DNA of 48,201 nucleotides. Source: JBHHZM01 sp046758065. GTDB lineage: Bacteria > Pseudomonadota > Alphaproteobacteria > JAAXGF01. Positions 33,898-42,169 of this stretch are shown here, piece by piece. The position numbers and the translations under genes were made by a program. Every line of letters starts with the position of its first letter. Positions within the stretch are counted from its first letter, which is position 1. Below the pieces are notes generated by a model, which was not told where the DNA came from, made no database searches, and saw only the letters and a program-made list of their open reading frames with translations. The stretch is taken from positions 1-48,201 of the forward strand of contig JBHHZM010000005.1 of NCBI GenBank assembly GCA_046758065.1, written 5' to 3'.

Positions 33898-34656
33898 TCA
33901 GGCACTACGCGCGCCGAGCGCCTCGGCGCGCGCCTTGTCCATCAGCGCGCGCATCCGCTTGATGGCGCTGTCGAGCCCACCGAAGATCGCTTCGCCGACG
34001 AGGAAATGGCCGATGTTGAGCTCGACGATCGTGGTGATCCCGGCCACCGGGCCGACCGTGTCGAAGGTCAGACCGTGGCCGGCGTGGCATTCGAGCCCGA
34101 ATCGTTCGGCAGCGGCCGCGGCGGTGACGAGGCGCCTGAACTCGGCGTCGCGTTCGAGTCCCGGAGCCGCGTCGCAGTAGCTCCCCGTATGCAGTTCGAT
34201 CACCGGCGCGCCAATGTTCCCGACGGCCTCGACCTGTGCGACATCCGGATCGATGAACATCGAAACACGGATGCCCTTGGCGCTCAGCGCTTCGACATAA
34301 GGTTTAAGATGATCGTGACCGCCGAGTACGTCGAGGCCGCCTTCGGTCGTCACTTCCCGGCGCTTCTCGGGCACCAGACAGGCGGCGTGCGGCGCATGGC
34401 GCAGCGCAATGGCCAGCATTTCCTCGGTGGCCGCCATCTCGAGGTTGAGAGGCAGGTCGATCTCGCCGCTCAGCCGATCGATGTCCCGGTCGGAGATGTG
34501 GCGTCGGTCCTCGCGCAAATGCGCGGTGATCCCGTCGGCGCCGGCTTCCGCGGCGAGACGTGCCGCATGCACCGGATCGGGATGACCGCCGCCGCGCGCG
34601 TTGCGGATGGTCGCGACGTGATCGATATTCACCCCGAGACGCAGTTTCCTGTTCAT
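33898..34656 (-). CDS. pdxJ: Pyridoxine 5'-phosphate synthase
   Basis: Last step of the DXP-dependent vitamin B6 pathway, joining 1-deoxyxylulose 5-phosphate and 3-amino-1-hydroxyacetone phosphate. The 252-residue TIM barrel starts RLGVNIDHVATIRNARGG and includes GADGITAHLREDRRHI, CLVPEKRREVTTEGGLDV, ELHTGSYC and LECHAGHGLTFDTV, all family blocks. Its ATG overlaps the stop of the DUF2062 gene (ATGA at 34653-34656). It supplies PLP, the cofactor of several enzymes in this window. Confidence 0.95.
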   Translation of the reverse strand: MNRKLRLGVNIDHVATIRNARGGGHPDPVHAARLAAEAGADGITAHLREDRRHISDRDIDRLSGEIDLPLNLEMAATEEMLAIALRHAPHAACLVPEKRREVTTEGGLDVLGGHDHLKPYVEALSAKGIRVSMFIDPDVAQVEAVGNIGAPVIELHTGSYCDAAPGLERDAEFRRLVTAAAAAERFGLECHAGHGLTFDTVGPVAGITTIVELNIGHFLVGEAIFGGLDSAIKRMRALMDKARAEALGARSA

Positions 34657-35249
34657 GCGCTATCTTCCTTTATTCCCGGCGGTCGGTGGGAGGAGAGTTT
34701 GTCGCGCCGCCGGCCGCCCTTGGCCCGCCGCCTGATCCGTCGGCGACGGCGCAACTCCTGGTACTCCTGCACGACACGTCTCACCGGCCAGTAACTGCCG
34801 ACCCAAGCCACGGCCCCCGCCGGAACGCCGCCAATCACCATGGGCACGAGTACAAGAATCGGGTGTTCAAGAAGATACGTCAAGGTCAGACCGTCGGAAA
34901 GCGAAGCGGTCGGGTCCCAGCCCAGAATCATACTGCCCAGACGATAGGTTCCCAACCAGATGAACGGAAATGTCCAGGGGTTGCCTACGACAGTGCCGAT
35001 CAGCGCGGCGATCACGTTGCCGCCGGTGATCAGGCCCAGGAGGCTCGCAAGTACGAAATGAAATCCGACAAAGGGGGTGAATGAAACCGCCGCGCCGCAG
35101 GCGAATCCGGCGGCGATGGTGTGCGGGGTGCCGGGCAGGCGCAAGAGCCGGTAATAGATGTAAGCCGCCGCCCGTTGCCAACCGGTATGCGGCCAGAAGA
35201 AGTTTCGTGCACGTTGGTAGAGCCCCGGTTTGTTACGGCGTTTGAACAT
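34653..35249 (-). CDS. DUF2062 domain membrane protein
   Basis: A 198-residue protein of unknown function. The conserved DUF2062 core runs from about residue 35 to 155: GTPHTIAAGFACGAAVSFTP, followed by the helix pair GFHFVLASLLGLITGGNVIAA, GTVVGNPWTFPFIW and a further helix ILVLVPMVIGGVPAGAVAW. The C-terminus is strongly basic (RRRRRIRRRAKGGRRR). I chose the ATG at 35249. It lies between pyrE and pdxJ and overlaps pdxJ by four bases, a position often seen in alphaproteobacteria. Confidence 0.85.
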   Translation of the reverse strand: MFKRRNKPGLYQRARNFFWPHTGWQRAAAYIYYRLLRLPGTPHTIAAGFACGAAVSFTPFVGFHFVLASLLGLITGGNVIAALIGTVVGNPWTFPFIWLGTYRLGSMILGWDPTASLSDGLTLTYLLEHPILVLVPMVIGGVPAGAVAWVGSYWPVRRVVQEYQELRRRRRIRRRAKGGRRRDKLSSHRPPGIKEDSA

Positions 35250-35260
35250 GGCTGCCGCGC

Positions 35261-35869
35261 TCAGGGCGCAGGTCGACTGCCCGGCTTGGTCGCCGGTAGT
35301 GCGGCGAGCTCCGGCGGCAGCGAATCGGGCGCGTAGACGGGAATGGAAAACTGCGCGAGCGCAATTAGCGGCACGCCGAGGTCGACATCCCCGTCGCTGC
35401 GATCGATCAGGCAGCTCGCCGCCACCACCCGCCCCCCGTTGGCGGTGATGCAGTCGATACATTCATGCGACGACCGGCCCGTGGTCACCACGTCTTCCGC
35501 CATCAGGACCCGGGCGCCGGCGGCGATGCCGAAACCGCGTCTGAGCGCGAATGCGCCGGCGACACGTTCGGTAAAGACCGCCTCGAGACCAAGCTGGCGG
35601 GCGAGTTCGTAGCCGACGATAAGCCCGCCGAGCGCCGGCGAGACGACGAGGTCGAAGGCATCCGCCCCGAGCCTTGCGACGATGCGGTCCGCTAGCGCAC
35701 GGCACAGCCGCTCACCGCGTCGGGGATCCATCATCACCCGCGCGCACTGAAGGTAGGCCGAGCTGCGCAGACCCGAACTCAGGATGAAATGACCTTCCAG
35801 CAGCGCGCCCGCCTCGCGAAACTCGTCGAGCACGTCGTCGCGGGTCTGACTTTCGGCCTTTCCCGCCAT
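35261..35869 (-). CDS. pyrE: Orotate phosphoribosyltransferase
   Basis: Makes orotidine 5'-phosphate from orotate and PRPP in pyrimidine synthesis. The 202-residue protein has HFILSSGLRSSAYLQCARV (substrate loop), SPALGGLIVGYELAR and the PRPP motif RVLMAEDVVTTGRSSHE at about 119-135. The ATG at 35869 (MAGKAES) has GGAGGAGAGAGG at ideal distance; the alternative ATG at 35890 lies at the front of that site. The stop is 11 bases before the DUF2062 start. Confidence 0.94.
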   Translation of the reverse strand: MAGKAESQTRDDVLDEFREAGALLEGHFILSSGLRSSAYLQCARVMMDPRRGERLCRALADRIVARLGADAFDLVVSPALGGLIVGYELARQLGLEAVFTERVAGAFALRRGFGIAAGARVLMAEDVVTTGRSSHECIDCITANGGRVVAASCLIDRSDGDVDLGVPLIALAQFSIPVYAPDSLPPELAALPATKPGSRPAP

Positions 35870-35894
35870 CTCGCGGCCTCTCTCCTCCATGCCG

Positions 35895-38042
35895 TCAGCC
35901 CCGCGTCCGCTCGACCGAACTGATGACCCGAGTCGCTCGTAGTGCGGCGATGATATTTGTCAGGTGTTTGACGTCCTGAACCTCAATATCGACGAGTATT
36001 TCGAAAAAATCCAGCGAACGGTCGGTGATTTTGAGATTGCTGATGTTGCCCAGGTTCTTAGCGATGACGGTGGACAGGCTGCCCAGGCTGCCTGGCTCGT
36101 TGGTGACGACGAGGTTGAGGCGTCCGATGTGGATTTCAGGCTGGCTCGGGTCCACGTCCCAGGCCACGTCGACCCAGCGCTCGGGCGTGTCGGCGAAGGT
36201 TTCGAGAGTGTCGCAATCGATGGTGTGGATGGTCACGCCCTTCCCGGTGGTTACGATACCGACGATGCGGTCTCCCGGCAGGGGATGACAGCAGCCGGCA
36301 AAGTGTACCGCCATGCCGGGAATGAGACCACGGATCGGCACGGCGGTATCACCCGCCTTGCTTTCCCTGGTGCGCCGTGATGCGGGCGCCGCCTTTTCCT
36401 TCTTCTGCCGGTTCTCGGGGAAAACGACGTCGGTCACCTGACGACCGGTGAGCACACCCTCGCCCACGGCGGCATAGAGATCCTCGACGGTCTTGTACCG
36501 AAAACGGGCAAGCACACGCTTGAGCGGCGCTTCCGCGAACCGCTTGCCGGCCTGGCGAAACGCTTTTTGCAGAATCGAGCGCCCGAGATCCATGTACTGC
36601 GCCCGCTGCTGAAGACGAACGAAGCGGCGGATACAACTGCGGGCCTTGCCGGTGACGACGAAGCGTTCCCACGTGGGCGACGGCGTCTGCGCCTTGGAAC
36701 AGATGATCTCGACCTGATCGCCGTTCTGCAGCACAGTGCGCAAAGGCTTCATGCGGCCGTTGATCTTGGCTCCGACACAGGTGTCGCCGACCTCGGTATG
36801 AACGTAGTAAGCGAAGTCGACCGGGGTCGCGCCGCTCGGCAATACGGCAAGGTCGCCCTTGGGCGTGAAGCAGAAAACCTGATCCTGAAACAGGTCGAGC
36901 TTGGTGTGCTCGAGAAACTCTTCGGGGCCGGAAGCGTGATCGAGGATTTCGAGGAGTTCGCGAATCCAGCGATATTGCCGCCCCTCCGGATAGCCAAACG
37001 CACCCGCAGCATTCTTGTAATGCCAGTGTGCGGCGACACCGTACTCGGCGAACTCCTGCATCTCGTTCGTACGGATCTGGATTTCGATGCGCTGGCTTTC
37101 GGGGCCGATCACCGTGGTATGCAGCGATTGATAACCGTTGGGCTTGGGCGTCGAGATATAGTCCTTGAACCGGCCGGGAACCATCGAATAGGCACTGTGG
37201 ACAACGCCGAGCGCCTCGTAACACTTGGCGACAGTGTCGATGACGATGCGGAAGGCAACGATGTCGGAGAGCTGTTCGAAGCCGACATTCTTGCGCTCCA
37301 TCTTACGCCAAATCGAGTAGGGCTTCTTCTCGCGCCCCGAAACCGCGGTCTCGACGCCGGCTTCGGCCAGGGTTCGTCTTAGTTCCTCGACGATGCGCGG
37401 CACTTGGTTGTTGCCCTGTTTGCTCAGGAATTCGAGCCGGGCGATGATCGAGGCGCGCGCGTCGGGGTTGAGCACGGCAAACGCGAGATCCTCAAGTTCG
37501 TCCTTCATGCCCTGCATGCCGATGCGTTCGGAGAGCGGAACGAAGATCTCCATCGTCTCGCGAGCGATCCGGAGTCGTTTCTCTGGATCCTTGATGAAAT
37601 GCAGCGTGCGCATGTTGTGGAGACGGTCGGCGAGCTTGATCAAGAGAACGCGGATGTCTTCCGACATCGCGAGCAAAAGCTTGCGGAAGTTTTCCGCCTG
37701 CCTGGTCTGATCCGACTGAAGTTCGAGGCGCGTCAGCTTGGTGACGCCGTCGACGAGGCGCGCGACCTCGTCGCTGAACAGATTGCGAATCTCGTCGATC
37801 GTCGCGCCGGTATCCTCGACCGTATCGTGCAACAGCGCCGTGATGATGGTGGTGCAGTCGAGTCGCATGCCGGTGAGAATCCCGGCGACCTCGACCGGGT
37901 GCGAGAAGTACGGATCGCCTGACGCCCGCTTCTGCGAGCCATGCGCCTTCGTCGCGAAGACATAGGCGCGATTAAGCGCATCTTCGTCGGCCTTGGGTTC
38001 GTACGCCTTAACCCGCTCGACGAGTTCGTACTGACGAATCAA
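35895..38042 (-). CDS. rsh: Bifunctional (p)ppGpp synthetase/hydrolase (RelA/SpoT)
   Basis: The single Rel enzyme that makes and degrades the stringent-response alarmone. Domains in order: HD hydrolase (about 25-180, His-Asp at 72-73 in ALLHDTVEDTG), synthetase (about 240-350, FKDYISTPKPNGYQSLHTT and RIEIQIRT), TGS (about 395-455), helical region and a C-terminal ACT domain. The loop GRFKD is the RxKD form of bifunctional enzymes. The conserved N-terminus IRQYELVERVKAYEP starts after a TTG at 38042, which I prefer; a GTG at 38096 would add 18 residues without family likeness. It follows rpoZ, the usual alphaproteobacterial order. Confidence 0.93.
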   Translation of the reverse strand: MIRQYELVERVKAYEPKADEDALNRAYVFATKAHGSQKRASGDPYFSHPVEVAGILTGMRLDCTTIITALLHDTVEDTGATIDEIRNLFSDEVARLVDGVTKLTRLELQSDQTRQAENFRKLLLAMSEDIRVLLIKLADRLHNMRTLHFIKDPEKRLRIARETMEIFVPLSERIGMQGMKDELEDLAFAVLNPDARASIIARLEFLSKQGNNQVPRIVEELRRTLAEAGVETAVSGREKKPYSIWRKMERKNVGFEQLSDIVAFRIVIDTVAKCYEALGVVHSAYSMVPGRFKDYISTPKPNGYQSLHTTVIGPESQRIEIQIRTNEMQEFAEYGVAAHWHYKNAAGAFGYPEGRQYRWIRELLEILDHASGPEEFLEHTKLDLFQDQVFCFTPKGDLAVLPSGATPVDFAYYVHTEVGDTCVGAKINGRMKPLRTVLQNGDQVEIICSKAQTPSPTWERFVVTGKARSCIRRFVRLQQRAQYMDLGRSILQKAFRQAGKRFAEAPLKRVLARFRYKTVEDLYAAVGEGVLTGRQVTDVVFPENRQKKEKAAPASRRTRESKAGDTAVPIRGLIPGMAVHFAGCCHPLPGDRIVGIVTTGKGVTIHTIDCDTLETFADTPERWVDVAWDVDPSQPEIHIGRLNLVVTNEPGSLGSLSTVIAKNLGNISNLKITDRSLDFFEILVDIEVQDVKHLTNIIAALRATRVISSVERTRG

Positions 38043-38132
38043 TCGTATTCCAGCCGGTGCGCCGGCTGCCCCAAACACAAGCCTTGCCGCGCCCACTCCG
38101 GCAGCGGGCGCGAGGCCTCCGACAGGAGTCGG

Positions 38133-38591
38133 TTACGTGCTCTCCGTTCCCGGGTCGACGGTCTGCTCCGCGTCGCTGAAGAGCGCCTCGGCGACCCCGG
38201 CATCGGCGCCCTCCTTGTCAGCATCGGCAGCAGGCTCGACATCCTTTACCTCGGCCTTCTTGGCAACACCCCCGGTTTCGTCGCCTGCCTCGCCGGCGAT
38301 CCCGGCCCATTCCTTCTCGGCCGCCGCGAGGATCGCCATGCTGTCATCCTCGGGCTCGTCGATCTCGACGTGCTTTTGCAGACCCGAGACCAGCGAGTGG
38401 CGCAGATCCTCGAGCTCGATCGTCTCCTCGGCAATCTCGCGCAAGGCGATTACCGGGTTCTTATCGTTTTCCTTTTCGACCGTCGGCGGAGAGCCAGCCG
38501 ACAGGTTGCGGGCGCGTTGCCCGGCAAGCAACACAAGCTCGAAGCGATTAGGCACCTTTACGACGCAATCTTCAACAGTAACACGAGCCAT
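38133..38591 (-). CDS. rpoZ: RNA polymerase omega subunit with long acidic tail
   Basis: Omega helps assembly of RNA polymerase and binds ppGpp. The first 70 residues are canonical: MARVTVEDCVVKVPNRFELV, LAGQRARNLSAG and DKNPVIALREIAEETI. The protein is 152 residues against 91 in E. coli; the extra part (about 75-152) is rich in Glu, Asp and Ala and looks disordered. GGAGAAG lies eight bases before the ATG. It heads the cluster that continues with rsh; the 112 bases upstream, to folK, probably hold the promoter. Confidence 0.94.
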   Translation of the reverse strand: MARVTVEDCVVKVPNRFELVLLAGQRARNLSAGSPPTVEKENDKNPVIALREIAEETIELEDLRHSLVSGLQKHVEIDEPEDDSMAILAAAEKEWAGIAGEAGDETGGVAKKAEVKDVEPAADADKEGADAGVAEALFSDAEQTVDPGTEST

Positions 38592-38703
38592 TCGGAGCTT
38601 CTCCTAGAACGGACGGCAGAGTTGCTTGATATGTAGTATCTTGGCGTCGCTTGTAAAGCAAGCGCCACGGCGTGGTCGCGATATCTCTCGACAGGTCGGT
38701 CGA

Positions 38704-39213
38704 TCAGGGCGGCAGCGGGTCGATTTCCTGTCCCTCGGGCAGCGCGGCGATCAGCGCTTCGAGCGGCATCCCGAGCCGGGGATGACGCCACGCAGGCGCC
38801 ACCTCGGCAAGCGGGAGCAGCACAAATGCGCGTTCGGCGAGCCGGGGGTGAGGCAGCTCGGGAGGCGGAGCGGCGCGCAGTTGGCCGCGGTAATCGAGAA
38901 GGTCGAGATCGAGCCGCCTGGCTTCCCAGCGCGCTTCGCGGACGCGCCCGAAGCGGTGCTCGATGTCGAGCAGAAGAGCAAGCAGCGCCGCCGGATCAAG
39001 CGTGGTTTCCAGCGCCGCCACGCCGTTGACGAACCACGGCTGCGACGATGGCGGTACGGGAGCGCTGCGGTACCAGCGCGAGCGCCTGAGGATACGGACG
39101 CCGGCCGCGTCAAGCGCAGCGAGTGCTGCCTCGCAGGTCTCCCGCGGCGTACCGTGCGCCGAGGGCAGATTGGCGCCCAGGCCGATCAGAATATCGCCGC
39201 CCGCCGCGGTCAT
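38704..39213 (-). CDS. folK: Hydroxymethyldihydropterin pyrophosphokinase
   Basis: Activates the pterin with ATP in folate synthesis. The 169-residue protein has ILIGLGANLP at the start, the pterin block SRWYRSAPV, FVNGVAALET, and the ATP/Mg block RRLDLDLLDY (about 101-110) with PHPRLAERAFVLLPLAEV. The ATG at 39213 (MTAAGGDILIG) is chosen over an upstream TTG at 39237. It is divergent from the NYN-domain gene. It precedes rpoZ on the same strand with a 112-base gap. Confidence 0.93.
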   Translation of the reverse strand: MTAAGGDILIGLGANLPSAHGTPRETCEAALAALDAAGVRILRRSRWYRSAPVPPSSQPWFVNGVAALETTLDPAALLALLLDIEHRFGRVREARWEARRLDLDLLDYRGQLRAAPPPELPHPRLAERAFVLLPLAEVAPAWRHPRLGMPLEALIAALPEGQEIDPLPP

Positions 39214-39272
39214 CGCGCTCTTGTCGTCATCATCCAAAAGACCTAAATGTCATGCAGTCAAATAACAAAACT

Positions 39273-39287
39273 GGGTCGTTGCGACCC
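39273..39287. other. Hairpin in the NYN gene leader
   Basis: GGGTCG-TTG-CGACCC is a perfect 6-bp stem with a 3-base loop in the 132 bases between the divergent folK and NYN genes, about 60 bases before the NYN start codon. It is followed by GGGGG rather than T, so it is not an intrinsic terminator. A leader structure or operator is possible. Confidence 0.35.
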
Positions 39288-39345
39288 GGGGGGATTTACG
39301 CCTGAAACGTGTAAAGTGCAACGCAATGACTATGGAATTAAAACA

Positions 39346-39918
39346 ATGAACTTTTATCCGCAAGAACGGATCGCTCTATTCATCGACGGTGCAAACCTGT
39401 ATGCGGCCGCCCGGTCGCTGGGTTTCGATATCGACTACAAGCGGCTGCTCGAAGAGTTTTCGTCGCAAGGCCGTCTTATCCGCGCCTTCTACTACACCGC
39501 TCTGATCGAGGATCAGGAGTATTCGCCGATCCGCCCCCTCGTCGACTGGCTCGACTACAACGGCTACACAATGGTGACCAAGCCGACCAAGGAATTCACC
39601 GATTCCGCCGGCCGGCGCAAGATCAAGGGCAACATGGATATCGAGCTCGCTATCGATATGTTGGAAATGTGCGAGCATCTCGATCACATCGTGCTGTTTT
39701 CGGGAGACGGTGATTTCCGGCGCCTGGTCGAGGCGACCCAACGACGCGGCGTTCGTGTCTCGGTGGTCAGCACGGTGCGTTCGCAGCCGCCGATGGTCGC
39801 CGACGAACTGCGCCGGCAGGCCGACTGCTTCATCGAGCTTCAGGACATTGCGCCGAGCATCATGCGCGAGCCGCTGCAACGCGACCGCGACGAGGCCACG
39901 GTCATCGCCCAGGGCTGA
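39346..39918 (+). CDS. NYN domain protein, LabA-like (DUF88), putative RNase
   Basis: A 190-residue PIN-like NYN-domain protein, likely a metal-dependent endoribonuclease. Acidic residues at the expected places: Asp14 in ALFIDGANLY, Asp98 in KGNMDIELAIDML with Asp104, and Asp121/Asp123 in VLFSGDGDFRRLVE. The C-terminal segment (SQPPMVADELRRQADCFIEL) is typical for the LabA_like group. The frame is open from 39247, but the ATG at 39346 gives the family N-terminus. A conserved location near folK, rpoZ and smpB is common in alphaproteobacteria. The next gene overlaps its end. Confidence 0.88.
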   Translation: MNFYPQERIALFIDGANLYAAARSLGFDIDYKRLLEEFSSQGRLIRAFYYTALIEDQEYSPIRPLVDWLDYNGYTMVTKPTKEFTDSAGRRKIKGNMDIELAIDMLEMCEHLDHIVLFSGDGDFRRLVEATQRRGVRVSVVSTVRSQPPMVADELRRQADCFIELQDIAPSIMREPLQRDRDEATVIAQG

Positions 39919-40591
39919 AGACACGCCGGAAACACCCGAAAATCCTACCCCGCCCCGCGCGCCGGGGCACGACTGCCCGTTATGTCCGCGGCTGGCGCGG
40001 TTTCGCATGGCCAATCGCGCGGCTTACGCCGACTGGCACAACGCCCCGGTGGCGTCCTTCGGCGATCGCGACGCCCGTCTTCTGATCGTCGGTCTGGCCC
40101 CGGGGCTGCGCGGCGCCAACCGCACGGGACGGCCCTTCACCGGCGATTTCGCCGGCGATCTGCTTTATGCCACGCTCGAGCGCTTTGGTTTCGCCGCCGG
40201 TCGCTATGCGGCGCGTCCCGACGACGGCCTCCGCCTCGTCGATTGCCGCATCACCAACGCAGTCCGTTGCGTGCCGCCCGAAAATCGGCCGACGGCGGCC
40301 GAAGCCAACGCCTGCCGCGCCTTTCTCACCGCCGAGATCATGTCGCTCTCCCGCCTGTGCGTCATCCTCGCGCTCGGCACGGTGGCGCATGCGGCCGTTC
40401 TGCGCTGTTTCGACCTGCGCCAGGCGGCGGCGCGCTTCGGCCATGGCGCGGTCCACGACCTGCCCGGCGGGCGCGTTCTCGCGGACAGTTACCACTGCTC
40501 GCGCTACAACACCAACACGGGCCGTCTCACCGAGGCCATGTTCGGCGCGGTGTTTGCACGGATTCGCGCGCAACTCAACGCTGCGGGCTGA
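39848..40591 (+). CDS. Family 5 (UDGb-type) iron-sulfur uracil-DNA glycosylase; start uncertain
   Basis: Removes uracil, and in this family also other deaminated bases, from DNA. The first cluster cysteines are in HDCPLCPRLARFR, followed by LLIVGLAPGLRGANRTGRPFTGDFAGDLLY, TNAVRCVPPENRP with a further cysteine, and SYHCSRYNTNTGRLT with the last one; these are the Fe-S ligands and active site of UDGb proteins. The first ATG in frame (40007) lies after the CPLCPRL motif, so translation must begin upstream. The nearest standard codon is a TTG at 39848 with AGGA just before it, inside the NYN gene; the residues between look non-conserved. Function is well supported; the true start is open. Confidence 0.8.
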   Translation: MRRASCASRCNATATRPRSSPRAEDTPETPENPTPPRAPGHDCPLCPRLARFRMANRAAYADWHNAPVASFGDRDARLLIVGLAPGLRGANRTGRPFTGDFAGDLLYATLERFGFAAGRYAARPDDGLRLVDCRITNAVRCVPPENRPTAAEANACRAFLTAEIMSLSRLCVILALGTVAHAAVLRCFDLRQAAARFGHGAVHDLPGGRVLADSYHCSRYNTNTGRLTEAMFGAVFARIRAQLNAAG

Positions 40592-40625
40592 GAACCGATG
40601 CAATTTCGGACCGGCCGTACTTCGT

Positions 40626-41105
40626 TCAGTCCCGTGATCCGGCGCGGAGCAGACGCTGTTTCTGGCGCTGCCAGTCCCGTTCGCGCTCCGTCGCCCGCTT
40701 GTCGTACTGCCTCTTGCCGCGGGCGACGCCGAGCGAGACCTTGGCGAGACCACGGTCGTTGAAATAAATCGACAACGGCACCAGGGTCACGCCCTGGCGT
40801 TGTATCGCCCCGATCAGACGCCGTAACTCGCGCTTGCGCAGGAGCAGTTTGCGCGGCCTCAGCGGCTCGTGATTAAAGCGGTTGCCGCCGCGATATTCCG
40901 AAATATGCGCGTTGACCAGGAAGAGCTCGCCCTCCCTGACCGTGGCGTAGGCCTCGCCGATATTGGCGCGGCCTTCGCGCAACGACTTGACCTCGGTGCC
41001 GATGAGGACGATGCCGGCTTCCAGCGTTTCGTCGATAAAGTAGTTGCGGCGCGCCTTGCGGTTAAGCGCCGCAACCCGCCCCGCGGCGGGCGCCTTACGG
41101 GTCAT
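40626..41105 (-). CDS. smpB: SsrA-binding protein
   Basis: Brings tmRNA to stalled ribosomes in trans-translation. The 159-residue protein has NRKARRNYFIDETLEAGIVL, GTEVKSLREGRANIGEAYA, NAHISEYRGGNRFNHEPLRPRKLLL and the basic tail RGKRQYDKRATERERDWQRQ, which becomes helical in the decoding centre. The ATG at 41105 is chosen; the frame is open to 41222 without conservation. It follows dapA by 20 bases on the same strand. The ssrA gene itself is not in the window. Confidence 0.95.
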   Translation of the reverse strand: MTRKAPAAGRVAALNRKARRNYFIDETLEAGIVLIGTEVKSLREGRANIGEAYATVREGELFLVNAHISEYRGGNRFNHEPLRPRKLLLRKRELRRLIGAIQRQGVTLVPLSIYFNDRGLAKVSLGVARGKRQYDKRATERERDWQRQKQRLLRAGSRD

Positions 41106-41125
41106 GGCCGCGCGTTGCCCCGTCG

Positions 41126-42001
41126 TCAGTTGAGGATGCCGGCCGAACGCATCGCCGTTTCGACCCGCTCCCTGGTCGCCGGCATCGGCTCGACGAGCGG
41201 CAAGCGGACCGCGGCGCTGCACAAGCCCAGCAGGCTCGCGGCATACTTCACCGGCGCCGGACTGGTCTCGACGAACAGCGCCTCGTGCAGCGGCATCAGG
41301 CGCTCCTGCACCCGGAGCGCCTCGTCGTGTCGCCCCTCATCCCAGGCATCGTGCAGATCGGCGCACATGCGCGGGGCGACGTTCGCGGTGACCGAGATGC
41401 AGCCGTGGCCGCCGTTGCCGAGCAGCGCCAGCCGCGCCGCGTCCTCGCCCGAAAGCTGGATGAAGTCCGGACCGCAGGCAATGCGCGTCGCCAACGGTCG
41501 GACCGGATCGTTCGAGGAGTCCTTGACGCCGACGATGTTGGGCAGCTCGGCGAGCCGCGCCATGGTCGCCACGTTCATGTCGACCACCGAGCGGCCCGGA
41601 ATGTTGTAGATGACGATGGGAATATCGACCGCGTCGTGGATCGCCTTGAAATGCTGGTAGAGCCCTTCCTGCGTCGGCTTGTTGTAGTACGGCGTGACCA
41701 CCAGCACCCCGTCCGCGCCCGACTCCTTCGCGTGACGGCTGAGCGAGATGGCTTCCTCGGTCGAGTTCGAGCCGGCGCCGGCGAGCACGGGAACACGACC
41801 CTTCCCGGCCTCGATACAAAGATCGACGACGCGTTCGTGCTCGGCGTGCGTGAGGGTCGGCGATTCACCCGTGGTGCCGCAGGGCACGAGGCCGTGCGTG
41901 CCCTCCCCGACCTGCCACTCGACGAAAGACTGGAAGGCGGTCTCGTCGAGCGAGCCGTTCTTGAACGGTGTAATCAGCGCAACATAGGAACCCCTGAACA
42001 T
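41126..42001 (-). CDS. dapA: 4-Hydroxy-tetrahydrodipicolinate synthase
   Basis: First committed step of lysine and diaminopimelate synthesis, joining pyruvate and aspartate semialdehyde. The 291-residue TIM barrel has GTTGESPTL (about 42-50), VVTPYYNKPTQEG, Tyr132 in IVIYNIPGRS and the Schiff-base Lys160 in IVGVKDSS, matching E. coli Tyr133 and Lys161. GGGAG lies before the ATG at 42001. It pairs with smpB downstream and is divergent from slt; 168 bases between the two starts hold both promoters. Confidence 0.95.
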   Translation of the reverse strand: MFRGSYVALITPFKNGSLDETAFQSFVEWQVGEGTHGLVPCGTTGESPTLTHAEHERVVDLCIEAGKGRVPVLAGAGSNSTEEAISLSRHAKESGADGVLVVTPYYNKPTQEGLYQHFKAIHDAVDIPIVIYNIPGRSVVDMNVATMARLAELPNIVGVKDSSNDPVRPLATRIACGPDFIQLSGEDAARLALLGNGGHGCISVTANVAPRMCADLHDAWDEGRHDEALRVQERLMPLHEALFVETSPAPVKYAASLLGLCSAAVRLPLVEPMPATRERVETAMRSAGILN

Positions 42002-42169
42002 GGTACGGCTCCCTGGATAGAGGAATTTGGCCGAACATAGCGGCAACGGCCTGGACCGGCAAGCAGCGCCGACTTGCCGGTCTTGGTTAACCATGCGTAA
42101 ATGATGACGGGCTAGGTTGATCGCCCGCGGCGCCGGCGCGCCGCCCGTCGATCCAGCGGAGAGGTCACC

